A stretch of 64,000 bases of DNA from Gammaproteobacteria bacterium. GTDB lineage: Bacteria > Pseudomonadota > Gammaproteobacteria > Steroidobacterales > Steroidobacteraceae. Under the pieces are notes generated by a model. The model was not told where the DNA came from, did not search any database, and saw only the letters and a program-made list of their open reading frames with translations. The translations under genes were made by a program, and so were the position numbers. Positions 8,787-17,247 of the stretch are shown in pieces (position 1 is the stretch's first letter; each line of letters begins with the position of its first letter). Where the stretch lies: the NCBI GenBank assembly GCA_025359565.1, contig JANYFY010000029.1, positions 113,256 through 177,255 of the forward strand. Reading direction: 5' to 3'.

Positions 8787-10718
8787 TTATGCGGGCCCCG
8801 CGAGTGATCCCACCTCAGCAAAGGGTCCTTTTAAAAACACAGCTGCGAGCGGCGGTAAGTTCAATTGCAAAGAGGCAGCGCCATTGCGGCCAGGTTCGGC
8901 TACCCAATCGATTTGCAGGTTGTAACCGGATCCACCAAAGCGCACTTCATCGGAGTCAAATATTTTTCGAAAATTCCCCGCCCCTGGCACCTGGATCACG
9001 TATGCCTCGCGCGGCACCGGAGTCGCATTAAATATACAAATCAACGGCTCTCCCACATCACCCGCAGTACAGCTGCGCTGAAAAATCCAAACGCTTTCAT
9101 CGGTGTTATGAAAATCTATCCAACGAAACCCGTTCTGATCACAATCGCTGCCGTAGAACTGCGGGCTCGTAGCATACAATTTATTTAATTCGCGGGTGCA
9201 ATCACGCAATTCTCGATGCGCAGCCTCTTGTAATAAATACCAATCGATCTGATCGTTCTCGCGCCATTCCTGCCATTGTGCAAACTCCGAACCCATAAAC
9301 ATCAGTTTTTTGCCCGGATGGGCACACATGTAAGCAAGACACAATCGGAAATTGGCGCGTTGTTGCCAATTATCCCCCGGCATTTTACTGATCAATGCTC
9401 GCTTGCCGTGTACGACCTCATCGTGCGAGATGGGTAAAATGAAATTCTCTGACCACGCGTACACAAACGAGAAAGTCACCAATTGCTGATTAAAGCGACG
9501 GTACGCGGGATCAAGTTGCATGTACTTTAACGTATCGTTCATCCATCCCATATTCCATTTGAAATTAAAACCGAGTCCGCCATGTTCCGGTGGGCGAGTA
9601 ACGCCGGCAAATGACGTTGACTCTTCAGCAATGGTCAGCGCACCGGGAAAATTGCGATGCACTGTATTGTTCATTTGACGCAAAAATTCAACTGCTTCTA
9701 TGTTTTCCCGACCCCCGTAGCGATTAGGCAACCATTCGCCGGGATTGCGGCTGTAATCTAAATATAGCATTGAAGCGACCGCATCGACTCGCAGCCCGTC
9801 GATGTGATAGTAATCTAACCAGTACAGAGCATTCGCAGTTAGAAAATTTCGTACTTCGTGGCGACCATAATTAAAAATTTTAGTGCCCCAATCCTTATGC
9901 TCACCCATTCTAGAATCAGCGTGCTCATACAGCGCAGTGCCATCAAATCGCACCAAGCCATTATCATCGCGTGGAAAATGACCGGGCACCCAATCCAAAA
10001 TCACGCCAACACCGGCGCGATGACAGCAATCCACAAAATACATCAGATCTCGAGGCGAGCCGTGCCTTGCACTAGGTGCGTAATAGCCGGTGACTTGGTA
10101 GCCCCATGAGGCATCAAGTGGATGCTCGGCCACGCCCATCAATTCAATATGCGTATAACCCAAGTCCAGCACGTAAGGAATAAGCTGCGTCGCAGCCTCA
10201 TGCCAACTCATGAAAGGCGGCGTGCGCTGATCCCAAGGTCGTCGCCAAGACGCTAAATGAACTTCGTAAGCGTTAAGCGGCTGCCTTAGCGGGTTGTTTT
10301 GCGATCGAGATTGCATCCAATCCTGGTCACTCCACGGAAATCCATCGATGACCGTCACTATCGAAGCATTCTCCGGTCGCAATTGCATACCAAACCCATA
10401 AGGGTCGGACTTTAAAAATAATTGGTCGGGAGTGCGGATCTCATATTTATAAATGCACCCCTCTCCCACCTCCGGAATTAGCAACTCCCATATGCCGGAC
10501 GAGCCGCGGCCTTGCATGACATGTTGATCGCCGTTCCACTGATTAAACGGCCCCACTACACTAACGCGTTCAGCATTCGGCGCCCATACCGCGAAACGGG
10601 TGCCTGATTTCCGATTTGCGTGCGAAGTCAAATGCGCGCCTAATTTTTGATAAATGCGCTCGTGTCGACCCTCGCCGAACAGATACAGATCGAAGTCTGA
10701 GAGTGCGTCGCTACTCAT
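8787..10718 (-). CDS. glgB: 1,4-alpha-glucan branching enzyme
   Basis: Introduces alpha-1,6 branches into glycogen (GH13 subfamily 9). The N-terminal CBM48 segment (FAVWAPNAERVSVVGPFNQW) is followed by region I DWVPGHFPRD, region II GLRVDAVASMLYLDYSR (nucleophile Asp), region III TIAEESTSF and region IV LPISHDEVVHGK. The ATG at 10718 overlaps the glgP stop by 4 bp (ATGA), so it is preferred over an upstream in-frame ATG at 10739. A branching enzyme inside an otherwise degradative operon suggests a role in remodelling as well as synthesis. Confidence 0.95.
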   Translation of the reverse strand: MSSDALSDFDLYLFGEGRHERIYQKLGAHLTSHANRKSGTRFAVWAPNAERVSVVGPFNQWNGDQHVMQGRGSSGIWELLIPEVGEGCIYKYEIRTPDQLFLKSDPYGFGMQLRPENASIVTVIDGFPWSDQDWMQSRSQNNPLRQPLNAYEVHLASWRRPWDQRTPPFMSWHEAATQLIPYVLDLGYTHIELMGVAEHPLDASWGYQVTGYYAPSARHGSPRDLMYFVDCCHRAGVGVILDWVPGHFPRDDNGLVRFDGTALYEHADSRMGEHKDWGTKIFNYGRHEVRNFLTANALYWLDYYHIDGLRVDAVASMLYLDYSRNPGEWLPNRYGGRENIEAVEFLRQMNNTVHRNFPGALTIAEESTSFAGVTRPPEHGGLGFNFKWNMGWMNDTLKYMQLDPAYRRFNQQLVTFSFVYAWSENFILPISHDEVVHGKRALISKMPGDNWQQRANFRLCLAYMCAHPGKKLMFMGSEFAQWQEWRENDQIDWYLLQEAAHRELRDCTRELNKLYATSPQFYGSDCDQNGFRWIDFHNTDESVWIFQRSCTAGDVGEPLICIFNATPVPREAYVIQVPGAGNFRKIFDSDEVRFGGSGYNLQIDWVAEPGRNGAASLQLNLPPLAAVFLKGPFAEVGSLAGPA

Positions 10719-13198
10719 ATCACGGGCTTTACACGCCAAATGTTATTTGCATATTCGCGAATACTTCGATCACTGGAAAAATACCCCATACTCAAACAAT
10801 TAATCGCCGCCTTGTGACTCCATGCATCTTCTTGTAAGTACAAGATATCAACTTGATCTTGGGTATGGGCATAAGCAGCATAATCGGCAAGCACCAAGAA
10901 CGGTTCGCCGTCGCCGAGCAAACGATTCACAACAAATTCCGCCTCGGCCGTCCGATCAGGCGAAAAAAATCCCGACTTAATCAGATCCACGGTATTTTTA
11001 AGTTCGGGATTGGCTTCGTATTCCATACGCGGCCTGTAGCCTAAGGCCTTGCGCTCGGTTACCTCTGCAGCGTTCATACCGAAGATAAAAATATTATCGG
11101 CACCCACATGATTACGAATTTCAACGTTGGCGCCATCCAAAGTACCAATAGTCAACGCCCCATTCAAGCTTAACTTCATATTACCAGTCCCGGAGGCCTC
11201 CATACCCGCGGTGGAAATCTGTTCGGATAAATCCGCCGCTGGCATTATTTTTTGCGCCAAGGAGACATCATAATCAGGTAAAAAGACTACCTGCAATTTA
11301 TCGCGGACCAAAGGGTCCGCGGCAATGGTGCTCGCCACATTATTAATCAGTTTAATGATTGCCTTGGCCATGACGTAGCCAGGAGCTGCCTTACCCGCGA
11401 AAATAACCGTGCGAGGTACGATCGGCGCACGAGGGTTGTCGCGAATACGTCGATAGCGTGTCACCACATACAATAGATTCAGCAATTGACGCTTGTACTC
11501 ATGGATTCGTTTAACCTGGACATCAAATAGCGAGTCTAAATTAAGGGTAATCCCGCATCGTTGCAGCACTTCAGTCGCTAAATGCTGCTTGTTAACGCGC
11601 TTAATCCCGCGAAAGTGTCGGCGAAAATCCGCGTCATCGGCTGCGCCAATCATGCGACCTATATCTTCCAAATCGTTTTCCCAACCCACCCCTAGCCGCT
11701 CAGTAAACATCGCCGATAAACCCGGATTAGACTGTTTCACCCAACGCCGTACCGCAATACCATTGGTGACATTAGTAAACCGATCGGGATACATCTCGGC
11801 GAACCCGAAAAAAACATACTGACGCATCAAGTGCGAATGCAATAGCGCCACACCGTTGACCCGATGACTGCCCACGACCGCAAGATGGGCCATGTTCACA
11901 CGTCGATCAGCGTCGTTACTAATAATCGATAAGCGCCGTTGACGATCCAAATCGCCGGGGTAGCGCTTCTCTACCTCGCGTAAAAATTCGTCATTTATCA
12001 GATATATTATTTGCAAATGCCGTGGCAATAATCTCTCGAATAATTCAACCGCCCAAGTCTCCAACGCTTCCGGCAATAGCGTGTGGTTAGTGTAGGAAAA
12101 AACCTGACCGGTAATTCGCCAGGCTGTGTCCCATGCAACATCCCGCTCATCGACCAATAAGCGCATCAACTCCGGTATTGCCAGCGTCGGATGGGTATCA
12201 TTGAGCTGTATGGCAATAGCATCGGGTAAAGAGTCTAGCGCACGCCCCTCGCTGGCATGGGTGACCAACATATCCTGCAAACTAGCGCTTACAAAAAAAT
12301 ACTGCTGCTTGAGGCGCAACTCTTTGCCCTGATGCGTAGAATCATCGGGGTACAAAACACGTGACAAATTTTTGGCGTCAACTTGGTCTTGGACAGCGGC
12401 GCTGTAGTCACCGGCATTAAATCGTTCAATTTTAAATGGAGTGACCGCACGGCCCGACCAAAGCCGCAAATGATTGACGGTCGAACTACGGTTGCCCGGA
12501 ATTAATTGGTCAAAACCAATTGCAAAAATATCATTGGTCGCTACCCATCGATGCTTCAACGCTGGATTAGGACTGTTAATCGTAGCCTCGCTACGCCCAC
12601 CAAAGCGCACCGTATACCGAACATTACCACGCGGTGTTTCCCAAACATTACGAAGATTAAGCCAGCTACTTGCAACCTCTTGTTGCGCTCCATCGCTACC
12701 GATAATTTGGGTGAAAATTCCGTAGTCGTAGCGAATACCGTACCCAATAGCCGGGTATTGTAAGGTGGCCAAAGAATCCATGAAACAGGCGGCCAGCCGG
12801 CCCAAGCCACCATTGCCTAAGCCAGGATCGACTTCTAGAGCAGCGATTTCGTCAAGATCGTAGCCTAATTCGAGTAGCGCCACGCGAGCCTCCTGCACAA
12901 AATCACCTTCGAGGCTTGAGAGCGCGTTAATTAACGATCGACCTGGGAGAAACTCAACCGATAGATAGCAAACCCGCTTAACTCGAGCAATAGCCACTCG
13001 ACGCTGCGTCGCCAACCAGCGTAGAGCCAGCTCCTCACGCACCGCAAGCGATAGTGCATCATAGATATCGCGGGGTGTCGCAGTATCAATATTTTTGTCG
13101 AGAGCTCGGGATAACCGATCTAGCAGAGACGCCTGGAGCATGCCGGGTTGGAGAGCGGTATTCCGGCGCGTCGCAATCTGTGTTTCTATAGTACTCAT
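10715..13198 (-). CDS. glgP: Glycogen/starch alpha-glucan phosphorylase
   Basis: Phosphorolyses alpha-1,4-glucan ends to glucose 1-phosphate with pyridoxal phosphate (GT35). Signatures include GNGGLGRLAACFMDSLATL, NDTHPTLAIPELMR, RIHEYKRQLLN, and the PLP-site segment EASGTGNMKLSLNGALTIGTLDGANVE with its Lys. The chosen ATG at 13198 gives 827 residues, the usual family length. A longer frame starting at 13279 would overlap the divergent kinase gene and adds an Arg/Lys-rich tail, so it is rejected. First gene of the glgP-glgB-glgX-malQ operon. Its promoter must lie in or over the start of the divergent gene. Confidence 0.95.
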   Translation of the reverse strand: MSTIETQIATRRNTALQPGMLQASLLDRLSRALDKNIDTATPRDIYDALSLAVREELALRWLATQRRVAIARVKRVCYLSVEFLPGRSLINALSSLEGDFVQEARVALLELGYDLDEIAALEVDPGLGNGGLGRLAACFMDSLATLQYPAIGYGIRYDYGIFTQIIGSDGAQQEVASSWLNLRNVWETPRGNVRYTVRFGGRSEATINSPNPALKHRWVATNDIFAIGFDQLIPGNRSSTVNHLRLWSGRAVTPFKIERFNAGDYSAAVQDQVDAKNLSRVLYPDDSTHQGKELRLKQQYFFVSASLQDMLVTHASEGRALDSLPDAIAIQLNDTHPTLAIPELMRLLVDERDVAWDTAWRITGQVFSYTNHTLLPEALETWAVELFERLLPRHLQIIYLINDEFLREVEKRYPGDLDRQRRLSIISNDADRRVNMAHLAVVGSHRVNGVALLHSHLMRQYVFFGFAEMYPDRFTNVTNGIAVRRWVKQSNPGLSAMFTERLGVGWENDLEDIGRMIGAADDADFRRHFRGIKRVNKQHLATEVLQRCGITLNLDSLFDVQVKRIHEYKRQLLNLLYVVTRYRRIRDNPRAPIVPRTVIFAGKAAPGYVMAKAIIKLINNVASTIAADPLVRDKLQVVFLPDYDVSLAQKIMPAADLSEQISTAGMEASGTGNMKLSLNGALTIGTLDGANVEIRNHVGADNIFIFGMNAAEVTERKALGYRPRMEYEANPELKNTVDLIKSGFFSPDRTAEAEFVVNRLLGDGEPFLVLADYAAYAHTQDQVDILYLQEDAWSHKAAINCLSMGYFSSDRSIREYANNIWRVKPVI

Positions 13199-13263
13199 AT
13201 ATCGGGTTATTATAGGGATCTTGTCCCCTGGACGGGGCCTAAACCTCTTGAGGCGGTCTATAC

Positions 13264-14016
13264 GTGAACTCTTCTTCACTTGCAGTAGGCATAGATGTCG
13301 GTGGCTCGTCTATAAAATGTGCGCTAGTCGATATTACGAGCGGCGGGTTTGCAAGCGAGCGCTACGCAGTGCCGACTCCGGCGCAAGAATCGACCGCTAG
13401 TTTATTAGATGCGCTGGGAACATTGGTTGCCAAAATTCCCGGCGAGCATCCCATTGGATTAACGTTTCCCTGCGTGATTCGCGGCGGATTCCTACGGTCG
13501 GCCGCGAACATCAACAAAGCGTGGATTGGTCAGCCTTTAGCGAAATTAGCAGCCAAACGACTCGGCCGTCCAGTCATCGCCTTAAACGACGGTGATGCAG
13601 CCGGACTTGCAGAAGTTCGCTACGGTGCGGCCCGTGACGTAAAAGGTACCGTCCTCGTGCTGACCTTGGGTACCGGGATTGGCAGTGCATTGTTTATCGA
13701 CGGACATTTGGTGCCGAACACCGAACTTGGACACCTGCAGGTACAGGGTCGCGAGGCGGAACATCGGGCGTCGGGACGCGCCCGGGTCGAGGACCGGCTA
13801 AGCTGGGATTCATGGGCAGCACAACTAACCCTGGTATTGCAAGAAATGCACGCACTACTGTGGCCAGAACTCATTGTTTTGTGCGGCGGAATTACCGAGG
13901 ATCCTGAAGAATTCATGGGTAAGTTACGCTGCGAGGCTAGGCTTTGCGTCGGAGCCATGCGCGCGGAAGCGGGCATTGTCGGAGCTGCACTAGCAACCAC
14001 CTTATCGGACCCATAA
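13264..14016 (+). CDS. ppgK: Polyphosphate-dependent glucokinase (ROK family)
   Basis: Phosphorylates glucose to glucose 6-phosphate, in this family with polyphosphate and often ATP. Seen are the phosphate-1 loop GIDVGGSSIKCALVD (residues 9-23), TFPCVIRGG, the NDGDAAGLAE motif (108-117) with the catalytic-type Asp, and LTLGTGIGSALF followed by LVPNTELGHL, the combination typical of PPGK. The GTG start has GAGG about 12 nt upstream. It diverges from glgP, fitting a role in capturing free glucose released by MalQ/GlgX. The Ala usually found in NDADAAG is Gly here. Polyphosphate use is a family inference. Confidence 0.88.
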   Translation: MNSSSLAVGIDVGGSSIKCALVDITSGGFASERYAVPTPAQESTASLLDALGTLVAKIPGEHPIGLTFPCVIRGGFLRSAANINKAWIGQPLAKLAAKRLGRPVIALNDGDAAGLAEVRYGAARDVKGTVLVLTLGTGIGSALFIDGHLVPNTELGHLQVQGREAEHRASGRARVEDRLSWDSWAAQLTLVLQEMHALLWPELIVLCGGITEDPEEFMGKLRCEARLCVGAMRAEAGIVGAALATTLSDP

Positions 14017-14030
14017 GTCGGACGAAACGA

Positions 14031-14603
14031 GTGCTCGTTCGGCGTGCGATTGCTGCGTTTGTATTTTTAAGCCTAGTGGCCTGTAGCGTATTGCGCCTCG
14101 CTCCACGCGAAGACGCCGCCGCTATCATCGAACCGCAAAAATCTAGCCAACCGCAAGTCCCTGCAAATTTGTTTGTGAACGCTGCGCTCTCAATGCTGGG
14201 CCAACCGTACCGGTATGGCGGTGCGGCCGTTGGGGGGTTCGATTGCAGTGGCTTGGTTGAATTTGCCGCGCACAGAGCAAACCTTGCGGTCCCGCGCACC
14301 GCCTTAGAGCAACTGGGCATCGGGGTTCCTGTTCCGCGCGGTGAGCTCAAAGCGGGAGACTTAGTATTCATGCACCTAATTCGCAAAGAATTGCATGTCG
14401 GTATCGCGCTGGATGCGGATCGCTTTATCCACGCTCCCTCGACAGGGCGATTTGTGCGTATCAGTTCTTTGCTAAATTCACCCTACAACAAAGCTTATTT
14501 TACCGCCCGCAGAATTCTCGCATCCGACGCGGCCACGACCCCGCTACCCCTTACACCCCTTGCACCCATTACACCCCTTAGCCCGTTAGGTGGACGTCAT
14601 TAA
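14031..14603 (+). CDS. NlpC/P60-family lipoprotein (putative peptidoglycan endopeptidase)
   Basis: Predicted outer-membrane-anchored cell-wall hydrolase. A GTG start at 14031, after GGACG, gives a classic lipoprotein signal with lipobox LVAC (Cys18). The papain-like core shows PYRYGGAAVGGFDCSG with catalytic Cys72 and LHVGIAL with His122; His134 (FIHAPS) is a candidate third residue. The longer reading frame would overlap ppgK. The C-terminus is a low-complexity Pro-rich tail (TPLAPITPLSPL) encoded by about 9-bp DNA repeats, likely a slippage product. A terminator-like hairpin follows. Confidence 0.85.
   Translation: MLVRRAIAAFVFLSLVACSVLRLAPREDAAAIIEPQKSSQPQVPANLFVNAALSMLGQPYRYGGAAVGGFDCSGLVEFAAHRANLAVPRTALEQLGIGVPVPRGELKAGDLVFMHLIRKELHVGIALDADRFIHAPSTGRFVRISSLLNSPYNKAYFTARRILASDAATTPLPLTPLAPITPLSPLGGRH
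14550..14589 (+). repeat. Imperfect 9-bp tandem repeats in the NlpC/P60 gene tail
   Basis: About four units of the form TTACACCCC / TTGCACCCA / TTAGCCCCG encode the TPLAPITPLSPL tail. The period is a multiple of three, so copy-number change would keep the frame. It probably arose by replication slippage. Confidence 0.55.
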
Positions 14604-14614
14604 GCAAGCGCTTT

Positions 14615-14641
14615 GCCGTATCATACGGCGCTCCATTTTTT
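14615..14641 (+). terminator. Rho-independent terminator candidate
   Basis: Inverted repeat GCCGTA-TCA-TACGGC (14615-14629) followed after six bases by six T residues (14636-14641). It sits just after the NlpC/P60 stop and 17 nt before the gstA start, so it could also lie in the gstA leader. The stem is only 6 bp. Confidence 0.45.
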
Positions 14642-14657
14642 CCAACAGGACATCGTT

Positions 14658-15266
14658 ATGAAATTGTATTACTCACCCGGAGCGTGTTCTTTGTCGCCGC
14701 ACATTGCTCTTTGCGAAGCGGGTCTAACGTTCACCACTGAATCCGTCAACCTAAAAACCAAACAGACCGCTGGCGGAGTCGACTATAAAACTATCAACTC
14801 TAAAGGCGCCGTACCCGCACTACAACTGGACAACGGGAAAATACTCACTGAAGGACCGGCAGTTGTTCAGTATATTGCGGATCAAAAACCGGAATCCGGT
14901 TTAGCCCCGCGATTTGGCACCTTTGAGCGCTACCAATTAATGGAAATTTTGAATTATATAAGTTCAGAAATGCACAAGGGTTATTCCGCCCTCTTTAACT
15001 CCAGCAACAGCGCCGAGATAAAAGCCGCCGCCGCCGCCGCATTAAGTCCAAAATTTGACTGGTTAACCCGCTATCTCGGCGCTAAAACTTACCTGCTAGG
15101 CGATACTTTTACGGTAGCGGATGCCTACCTTTTCGTGGTCTTGAACTGGTCTGCTATGGTAAAAGTTGACCTCAGCAAGTGGCCCAAACTTGCCGAATAC
15201 CATGCCCGCGTGGCCGCACGCCCTAAAGTACAAGAGGCCATGAAGGCCGAAGGTTTGATTAAATAG
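14658..15266 (+). CDS. gstA: Glutathione S-transferase (beta class)
   Basis: Cytosolic glutathione transferase of about 202 residues, the length of E. coli GstA. The thioredoxin-fold N-terminus reads MKLYYSPGACSLSPHIALCEAG, with the beta-class Tyr-Ser-Pro-Gly-Ala-Cys-Ser core (residues 5-11). KGAVPALQLDNG with its cis-Pro and LTEGPAVVQYIAD complete the glutathione site. The helical C-terminal domain has the FTVADAYLFVVLNW motif. ATG at 14658 is preferred over the upstream in-frame ATG because of AGGA 8-9 nt upstream and homology of the start. Convergent with the ABC exporter. Confidence 0.93.
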   Translation: MKLYYSPGACSLSPHIALCEAGLTFTTESVNLKTKQTAGGVDYKTINSKGAVPALQLDNGKILTEGPAVVQYIADQKPESGLAPRFGTFERYQLMEILNYISSEMHKGYSALFNSSNSAEIKAAAAAALSPKFDWLTRYLGAKTYLLGDTFTVADAYLFVVLNWSAMVKVDLSKWPKLAEYHARVAARPKVQEAMKAEGLIK

Positions 15267-15281
15267 CGGACTCAACTAGGC

Positions 15282-15300
15282 GCGGCGGAGGGTCCGCCGC
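15282..15300. terminator. GC-rich hairpin between convergent genes
   Basis: Perfect 8-bp inverted repeat GCGGCGGA-GGG-TCCGCCGC in the 40-bp gap between gstA and the ABC exporter. There is no T-run on either side, so intrinsic termination is uncertain. Its position between two converging genes suggests a bidirectional stop. Confidence 0.4.
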
Positions 15301-15306
15301 TACCCG

Positions 15307-17079
15307 CTATGCGGCAGCAAACTGCAATGACGCCAACCGAGCATACAGCGGAGAAGTTAACAGAAGCTCCGCGTGAGTGCCCACGGCAATCTTGTGACCG
15401 TGATCCATCACAACAATTCGGTTTGCTTTTAACACCGTCGCCAGTCGATGGGCAATGATAATAGTCGTGCGCCCGCGCATGAGTTTCTCAAGCGCAGCCT
15501 GCACCAAGCGTTCCGATTCCGCATCCAACGCACTCGTCGCTTCGTCCAACAATAAAATCGGCGGATCCTTCAAAATAGCTCGTGCGAGCGCAATGCGCTG
15601 TCGTTGTCCTCCCGACAGCCGTGTGCCCCGTTCACCCAAAAAGGTGTCGTAGCCTTGCGGAAGTTTGCGCAAAAACTCATCGGCCGCCGCCGCCACTGCG
15701 GCTGCTTCGATTTCAGCATCGCTCGCATTCGGTCGGCCGTAGCGAATATTATCGCGGGCGCTCGCACCAAATAACACCGTGTCCTGTGGCACCAAACCCA
15801 TTTGCGTCCGAATATCCTCGGGTCTTAAGTCGACCAGACGTCGTTCATCAATCTGCACGCTCCCGCTATCCGGATCGTAAAATCGCAATAGCAATTGAAA
15901 AGTCGTGCTCTTGCCAGCTCCCGAAGGACCTACAAATGCGATGGTTTCTCCCGCAGCGACATCTAGAGTAAACCCATCAACGGCAGCCGTCATAGGCCGA
16001 GAAGGATAATGAAAAGTGACATTATCAAAGCGTATTTTGCCGCTGATGCGGGCGGGTAACTCGAGCGGCTGCAAGGGCGCGCGAATCACAGGCCTGGCAT
16101 GCAACAATTCGGACAAGCGTTCCATCGCACCTGCGGCGCGTTGTACCTCGCCCCACATTTCGGACAATTGGGCCGCCGATGACCCCACCAATGCTGCGTA
16201 AGTTAAGAACTGGGCGAGTTGCCCGCCGGTCATTTCACCGGCAAGCACTGCGCGCGCGCCCAACCAGAGCACCAGAGTAATTGCGCCAAACACTAATATG
16301 ATGCCGAGAGCCGTTAGCTCAGCACGAACCCTTGAACGGCGTACTGCGATTTTGAAACTGTCTTCAACGGCGTTGCCATAGCGCTGAGTTTGTAGCTCCT
16401 CGAGGGTGTAGGCTTGCACCGTCTGAATTGCGTTCAACGTTTCATCGGCAAGCCCGCTGGTATCGGCGATGCGATCTTGGGATGCGCGCGATAAGCCGCG
16501 CAGGCGACGGCCGAGCATAATGAGCGGCACCACCACCACCGGGATCAGCACTAGAATAATTCCAGTGAGTTTTGCGCTGGTCAGAGCCAACATCACTAAC
16601 GCGCCGATGACACTGAGAGTTGAACGCAAAACAATCGAGAGATTGACACCGGCGATGGATTGCACCAGGGTGGTATCGGCGGTGAGGCGCGACAAGACCT
16701 CGCCTACACGGGTCGTTTCGTAGAACATAGGATCCATGCGCACGACGCGCCGATAAACGGCCGTGCGCAAATCCGCGACCACACGCTCGCCCAGCCACGT
16801 GACCAAATAGAAGCGTAGGGCGGCAAAGCCACCGTAGATGACTGCGGCTACCAAAAATCCAATGAAATAGCGATTGATGGTGCCAGCGTCTTTGGCGGAG
16901 ATACCGTGATCGATCAACTGGCGTAGCGCTACGGGTAAGGCCAGCAACGCCGCCGCCGCCACTAGCAGCGCGAGCATGGCCGCCACAAGCGTAGCGCGGT
17001 AGGGCTTTAAGAACGGGATGAGGGAGCGTAAAGGGTTGAGAGACTTAGGTTTCTGGTGCAAATCGGGGGCATTACTCAT
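15307..17079 (-). CDS. ABC exporter, fused permease/ATPase (MsbA/ABCB type)
   Basis: Half-transporter of about 590 residues: an N-terminal six-helix exporter domain, then a nucleotide-binding domain. The NBD shows Walker A GPSGAGKST, the Q-loop region, signature LSGGQRQR, Walker B ILLLDEATSALD and the H-loop IIAHRLAT. ATG at 17079 is chosen, giving MSNAPDLHQ and then helix 1. The longer frame adds a 46-residue tail without family character. Likely a homodimeric exporter of lipid or drug-like substrates; lipid A flipping cannot be claimed from sequence alone. Confidence 0.9.
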   Translation of the reverse strand: MSNAPDLHQKPKSLNPLRSLIPFLKPYRATLVAAMLALLVAAAALLALPVALRQLIDHGISAKDAGTINRYFIGFLVAAVIYGGFAALRFYLVTWLGERVVADLRTAVYRRVVRMDPMFYETTRVGEVLSRLTADTTLVQSIAGVNLSIVLRSTLSVIGALVMLALTSAKLTGIILVLIPVVVVPLIMLGRRLRGLSRASQDRIADTSGLADETLNAIQTVQAYTLEELQTQRYGNAVEDSFKIAVRRSRVRAELTALGIILVFGAITLVLWLGARAVLAGEMTGGQLAQFLTYAALVGSSAAQLSEMWGEVQRAAGAMERLSELLHARPVIRAPLQPLELPARISGKIRFDNVTFHYPSRPMTAAVDGFTLDVAAGETIAFVGPSGAGKSTTFQLLLRFYDPDSGSVQIDERRLVDLRPEDIRTQMGLVPQDTVLFGASARDNIRYGRPNASDAEIEAAAVAAAADEFLRKLPQGYDTFLGERGTRLSGGQRQRIALARAILKDPPILLLDEATSALDAESERLVQAALEKLMRGRTTIIIAHRLATVLKANRIVVMDHGHKIAVGTHAELLLTSPLYARLASLQFAAA

Positions 17080-17247
17080 AACTCTTATGATCCCACACTT
17101 GCAATTTGACTGCGCGCCAAAGCGCGTTAGGAGGATTGACCGTTGTAGGATCGCAACGCTTACGCGGTACCCTTTATACGGCGATTGCCTTTCGGGCAGC
17201 GGAACGATAAGGTGCAATCATTGGAAACATAAGAGAAGGGCTGCGGT

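Noticed and set aside
13199..13279. N-terminal extension of glgP
   Set aside because: It overlaps the divergent kinase start, adds a basic tail not found in phosphorylases and has no RBS. A TATAAT at 13208-13213 on the minus strand was also considered as a promoter but is only 9 bp before the ATG and has no -35.
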